NCBI GenBank assembly: GCA_023397675.1
Contig: JAEWTV010000127.1
Span: 1 to 34,657, forward strand
From: Bacillota bacterium
GTDB lineage: Bacteria; Bacillota; Clostridia; Acetivibrionales; JANLFN01
Direction: 5' to 3'
DNA: 34,657 nt
The number at the start of each line of letters is the position of its first letter. Position 1 is the first letter of the stretch. The position numbers were made by a program, and so were the translations under genes. Of this stretch, positions 31,312 through 34,657 are shown piece by piece. The notes under the pieces are model-generated. The model worked only from the letters and a program-made list of their open reading frames with translations, was not told the origin of the DNA and did not search any database.

Positions 31312-33251
31312 TGGGCAATATAGTTATTCTCGATGAAAACACCTCTAATAAAATTGCGGCAGGTGAAGTTATTGAAAGGCCCGCATCACTTGTTAAGGAA
31401 CTGGTTGAAAATTCAATAGATGCAGGAGCTAACATAATTTCAGTTGAAATCAGAAACGGCGGAATATCTTATATAAAAATAACAGATAATGGCTGTGGTA
31501 TAGCGGAAGATGACACAGTTATAGCCTTTGAAAGGCATGCTACAAGTAAAATTAGAAATTCAAATGACCTGGACAGTATAAGTACCCTTGGATTTCGCGG
31601 CGAAGCACTTGCAAGTATTGCTGCTGTGGCCTCTGTTGAACTTACATCAAGGGTTGCAAACAATACAAATGGTACATATGTTAAAATACAAGGCGGTAAC
31701 GTTTTAGAAGTAAAGAAGACAGGATGTCCTGTCGGCACAACATTTGTAATACGGGAATTATTCTATAACACACCTGCCCGATTTAAATTTTTAAAAAAGG
31801 ATTCCACCGAAGCAGGCTATATATCTGATGTTATTGAGCGAATTGCACTAGGAAATCCTCATATATCTATAAGGCTTATAGCCAATGGTTCAACAGTACT
31901 TCATACACCTGGAAACGGTGACCTTTTAAGTGTTATTTACAGTATTTACGGTAAAGAAATCGCTAAAAGCTGTATCAAAGTCAGTTTTGAGGATGAGAGA
32001 GTAAAAATATACGGCTATGCAGGTAAGCAGGAAATAGCCAGGAACAACAGGAACCATCAGTCTCTGTTTGTTAACAGCAGATACATAAAGAGCAAATTGA
32101 TATCATCAGCAATTGATGAAGCTTATAAGACCCTTCTTATGAAAAATAAATTTCCGTTCATAGTCCTCTTTACAGAAATAAATCCCATGCTTGTAGACGT
32201 TAATGTCCATCCGACAAAGATGGAGGTAAGGTTTTCAGACGAGCAGGGAATATTCAGAAGCATCTATCATGCGGTAAACAATTCACTTATAACAGGTCAG
32301 GATTTCAGGGAGGTTGTTACCCCTGAAGTAAAAAAAGAAGATTTCAAAATGCCTGAAAATCAATACACAAAGCCTTTAGAGTATAGCCAGCAAAGCCTTG
32401 ATAATTCAAAGCTTCAAGTCTCCGAAACTGCAGCGGCCTTTGAAACTAAAAAATCACCTGTTATCAGTAAGCCAGAGTTAAAAAAATACTCACAGCCTGA
32501 GGGAAATAACAGTTTGCGGGAATACTTAAAAGAGTCTGAGAAAACTGTTGTTAAGGAAGCTGCTGCTCAAGCTGTAAAAGAAATAATACCTGAGAAGATT
32601 AGTAAGATTGATAATAACGTGCCTGAGTCAATAGTTACTAAAGCTATTGAGGAGAAGGAAAAGATCGTTTCAGACCTTACAAATGCAAGAATAGTCGGAC
32701 AAGTATTCTCTACATATATTATTCTCCAGTCAGGTGAGGAAATGCTGCTTATAGACCAGCATGCGGCACATGAAAGAATAACATATGAAAAGCTTAAAGA
32801 AAAGTATGAGAAAAATGAATCGCTTGCGCAATATCTTCTGAATCCAGAGGTTATAGAGCTTACATACCAGGAATACAAGCTTGTTCAGGATGAAAGCGGG
32901 ACCTTGCAAAAGCTTGGTTTTATATACGAAGAGTTCGGGAGCAATTCAATAATACTAAGGTCAGTACCGGCTAATGACAACGGTTTGATAAAGGAAATGT
33001 TCCATAAGGTATTGGACGAAATTTTCAGCCGTTCCAACCATGAATTATCTGAAAAGGTTGATGACATGTTGTATTCGATAGCCTGTAAGGCTGCTGTCAA
33101 GGCAAACAGAAAACTTGATGACGCTGAAGTGACAAGTCTGGTAAAAGAGCTTTCAAGCCTCCGGAACCCATTTACCTGTCCACATGGAAGACCTACAGTA
33201 TTAAGGCTTTCAAAGTACGAGCTTGAAAAAATGTTTAAAAGAATTGTATAA
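31311..33251 (+). CDS. mutL: DNA mismatch repair protein MutL (endonuclease type)
   Basis: GHKL ATPase that couples MutS to strand incision. N-terminal motifs: KIAAGEVIERPASLVKELVEN (Glu33), DNGCGI, ATSKI and GFRGEALASI. A low-complexity linker at about residues 340-460 is rich in Glu, Lys, Ser and Pro. The C-terminal domain carries the metal-dependent nicking motif DQHAAHERITYE starting at Asp482, plus ACKAAVKA and CPHGRPT, so this MutL cuts DNA itself, as expected where mutH is absent. Length 646 is normal. The miaA gene follows after 19 bases. Confidence 0.98.
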   Translation: MGNIVILDENTSNKIAAGEVIERPASLVKELVENSIDAGANIISVEIRNGGISYIKITDNGCGIAEDDTVIAFERHATSKIRNSNDLDSISTLGFRGEALASIAAVASVELTSRVANNTNGTYVKIQGGNVLEVKKTGCPVGTTFVIRELFYNTPARFKFLKKDSTEAGYISDVIERIALGNPHISIRLIANGSTVLHTPGNGDLLSVIYSIYGKEIAKSCIKVSFEDERVKIYGYAGKQEIARNNRNHQSLFVNSRYIKSKLISSAIDEAYKTLLMKNKFPFIVLFTEINPMLVDVNVHPTKMEVRFSDEQGIFRSIYHAVNNSLITGQDFREVVTPEVKKEDFKMPENQYTKPLEYSQQSLDNSKLQVSETAAAFETKKSPVISKPELKKYSQPEGNNSLREYLKESEKTVVKEAAAQAVKEIIPEKISKIDNNVPESIVTKAIEEKEKIVSDLTNARIVGQVFSTYIILQSGEEMLLIDQHAAHERITYEKLKEKYEKNESLAQYLLNPEVIELTYQEYKLVQDESGTLQKLGFIYEEFGSNSIILRSVPANDNGLIKEMFHKVLDEIFSRSNHELSEKVDDMLYSIACKAAVKANRKLDDAEVTSLVKELSSLRNPFTCPHGRPTVLRLSKYELEKMFKRIV

Positions 33252-33270
33252 AACGGGGGAATAAGTCACC

Positions 33271-34209
33271 TTGAAAAATGTAATCATTATACTTGGTCCT
33301 ACTGCTTCAGGTAAGACAAGCCTTTCAATAGAACTCGCAAAAAAAGCAAATGGTGAGATAATTTCCGCCGATTCAATGCAAATTTACAAATACATGGATA
33401 TAGGAACTGCAAAGCCAGATGAGGAAGAACAGTCGGGGATAAAGCACTACCTTATAGACGAGGTAAACCCGGATGAAGAATTCAGTGTTGCCAGGTTTAA
33501 GGAACTTGCACTGAGTTATATTAAAGAAATACAGGACAGGGGTAAGCTTCCAATAATCGCCGGTGGTACAGGTTTATATATAAATTCATTAATTTACAAT
33601 ATAAATTTTTCCGAAACGATTAGCGACTGGGAATTAAGGGAAAAATTAAAGCAGGAAGCAGAAGAAAAAGGAAACCAGTTTCTTCATGAAAGGCTATCGG
33701 ACGTTGATCCAGCTGCTGCGTCAAAGATTCATGTAAACGACCTTAAAAGGATAATAAGAGCACTTGAAGTTTACGAGTACACTAAAAAGCCAATTTCATA
33801 CCACCAGGAGGTATCAAAAAGCGTTCCTCCCGAATATAACTTTATAATCATTGGTCTTACAATGGATAGGGAAAGGCTTTACGATCGAATTAACAAAAGA
33901 GTGGATCTTATGCTTGAAAAAGGGCTCATTGAAGAAGTAAAAAAACTTGTTTCATTGGGTTATGATAAGAACACAATAGCCATGCAAGGACTTGGTTATA
34001 AGGAAATACTTCAATATATAAGGGGGGAGAAGCTCCTTGATGAAGTGATTTATATATTGCAAAGGGATACAAGACACTATGCCAAAAGACAGATGACCTG
34101 GTTTCAGAGAATTCCAGGCGTACACTGGGTAAATGTGGACTGCATGGACCAACAGGAAATACTTAAAAATGTTAGTGATTATATTGCAACACATGGTATT
34201 TTCTTGTAG
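33271..34209 (+). CDS. miaA: tRNA dimethylallyltransferase
   Basis: Transfers a dimethylallyl group to A37 of tRNAs reading UNN codons, making the substrate of MiaB, encoded 6 kb upstream. Walker A-like GPTASGKT is at residues 9-16, followed by the substrate-contacting ISADSMQIYKYMDIGTAKP; IIAGGTGLYI, RIIRALEVYEYTKKPIS, GLGYKEIL and the RHYAKRQMTWFQR block complete the family pattern. Length 312 is normal. The start is TTG at 33271, 10 bases after GGGGGA; the product begins MKNVIIILGPTASGKT, which leaves no better start. Confidence 0.97.
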   Translation: MKNVIIILGPTASGKTSLSIELAKKANGEIISADSMQIYKYMDIGTAKPDEEEQSGIKHYLIDEVNPDEEFSVARFKELALSYIKEIQDRGKLPIIAGGTGLYINSLIYNINFSETISDWELREKLKQEAEEKGNQFLHERLSDVDPAAASKIHVNDLKRIIRALEVYEYTKKPISYHQEVSKSVPPEYNFIIIGLTMDRERLYDRINKRVDLMLEKGLIEEVKKLVSLGYDKNTIAMQGLGYKEILQYIRGEKLLDEVIYILQRDTRHYAKRQMTWFQRIPGVHWVNVDCMDQQEILKNVSDYIATHGIFL

Positions 34210-34281
34210 AATATGAAATAGATAATATTGTTCGCAGTCCAATAGGTTTATACATGTAGAACAACAAAGGAGGATATTTTT

Positions 34282-34530
34282 GTGAACAAACCAAATATTA
34301 ATTTGCAGGATGTATTTTTAAATCAAGTAAGAAAAGAGCATATTGCTGTTACGATATACTTGACAAACGGATTTCAGTTAAAGGGTATGGTTAAAGGCTT
34401 TGACAATTTTACTGTTGTACTTGACAGTGAAGGCAGGCAGCAGTTGGTTTACAAGCATGCAATATCAACAATAAGCCCAATGAAGATTGTAAACCTGATT
34501 TTTAATGATAACAATACTGTAAGAGAATAA
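34282..34530 (+). CDS. hfq: RNA chaperone Hfq
   Basis: Sm-like hexameric RNA-binding protein that helps small RNAs pair with mRNAs. The 82-residue product has Sm1 (QDVFLNQVRKEHIAVTIYLTNG, FQLKGMVKGFDNFTVVLD) and the Sm2 signature YKHAISTI. The GTG start follows a perfect AAGGAGG. Position directly after miaA is the conserved one. No intrinsic terminator with a T-run is seen after it; the sequence passes within 11 bases into a GC-rich hairpin array. Confidence 0.97.
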   Translation: MNKPNINLQDVFLNQVRKEHIAVTIYLTNGFQLKGMVKGFDNFTVVLDSEGRQQLVYKHAISTISPMKIVNLIFNDNNTVRE

Positions 34531-34540
34531 AAGTCATGTA

Positions 34541-34657
34541 CCACCGGCTTAGCCGGTGGCTTGATTAAGCCCTATAAGGGCATAATACTGGCGGCGCTAC
34601 TCGCGCCCGAAATTACTGCCAATCGCAAAACTTTTACAGCGGCCGCCCCTCCGGGCG
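34541..34657. other. GC-rich array of hairpins after hfq, cut by the window end (candidate mobile element end or structured RNA)
   Basis: Composition shifts sharply from AT-rich to GC-rich. Hairpins in order: CCACCGGC / GCCGGTGG with TTA loop (34541-34559); GCCC / GGGC (34569-34581), with an alternative GGCTT / AAGCC pairing (34558-34571); a two-level stem TGGC / GCCA (34589-34592 with 34618-34621) enclosing GGCGC / GCGCC with a 5-base loop (34593-34607); and CGCCC / GGGCG (34644-34657), ending at the window edge. None has a terminator T-run. It resembles the structured ends or guide-RNA scaffolds of IS200/IS605-type elements, but no protein gene is visible to confirm this. Confidence 0.6.

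Noticed and set aside
34541..34559. Rho-independent terminator of hfq
   Set aside because: The stem is strong but is followed by CTTGATTAAG, not a T-run, and is the first of several hairpins in the same GC-rich segment.

Overview
This window reads as a stretch of chromosome from a low-GC, endospore-forming, Gram-positive bacterium of the Clostridia, most like the cellulolytic Ruminiclostridium/Clostridium group. The grounds are an AT-rich base composition with AT-rich intergenic DNA, strong Shine-Dalgarno sequences with frequent GTG and TTG starts, the sporulation gene spoVS behind a SigH-type promoter, a PyrR-controlled pyrimidine operon with a pyrK/pyrD-type dihydroorotate dehydrogenase, and the Firmicutes order miaB - YlbF family - mutS - mutL - miaA - hfq. 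Apart from one small minus-strand gene (a FmdB-type zinc ribbon), every gene is on the plus strand. The genus assignment is inference.

Layout. 1-2.6 kb: the 3' part of rny (RNase Y), which carries an in-frame TAG near the window start, then ymdB and spoVS. 2.6-7.4 kb: pgeF, an orphan family 5 solute-binding lipoprotein, lspA, an RluA/RluD-type pseudouridine synthase and a GNAT acetyltransferase. 7.4-18.1 kb: the pyrimidine operon pyrR-pyrB-pyrC-pyrF-[repeat block]-carA-carB-pyrK-pyrD, which makes UMP from bicarbonate, glutamine and aspartate. It has a PyrR RNA-binding leader before pyrR. Between pyrR and pyrB there is a short U-rich leader ORF whose stop codon lies inside a terminator stem, the layout of an E. 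coli pyrBI-type UTP-sensing attenuator. 18.1-20.3 kb: a long imperfect palindrome, a histidine phosphatase, a divergent orotate phosphoribosyltransferase-like gene (the only pyrE candidate here) and the zinc ribbon gene. 20.5-25.8 kb: a two-component system and a MacB/FtsX-type ABC exporter pair with a probable operator and promoter between them. 25.8-34.5 kb: miaB, a YlbF/RicA-like gene, mutS, mutL, miaA and hfq. After 34.54 kb the composition turns abruptly GC-rich with a chain of hairpins that runs off the window end. It may be the start of a mobile element or a structured RNA.

A dispersed intergenic repeat built from TGTACAATTTACAG-like words occupies three large blocks (pyrF-carA, miaB-ylbF, ylbF-mutS) and one short remnant (before the response regulator). 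In each large block the words run forward at the left and as reverse complement at the right. The most interesting signals are the pyrB leader-peptide attenuator, the terminal GC-rich hairpin array, these arm-symmetric repeat blocks, the amber codon in rny, and the operator/promoter/terminator overlap upstream of the ABC exporter.
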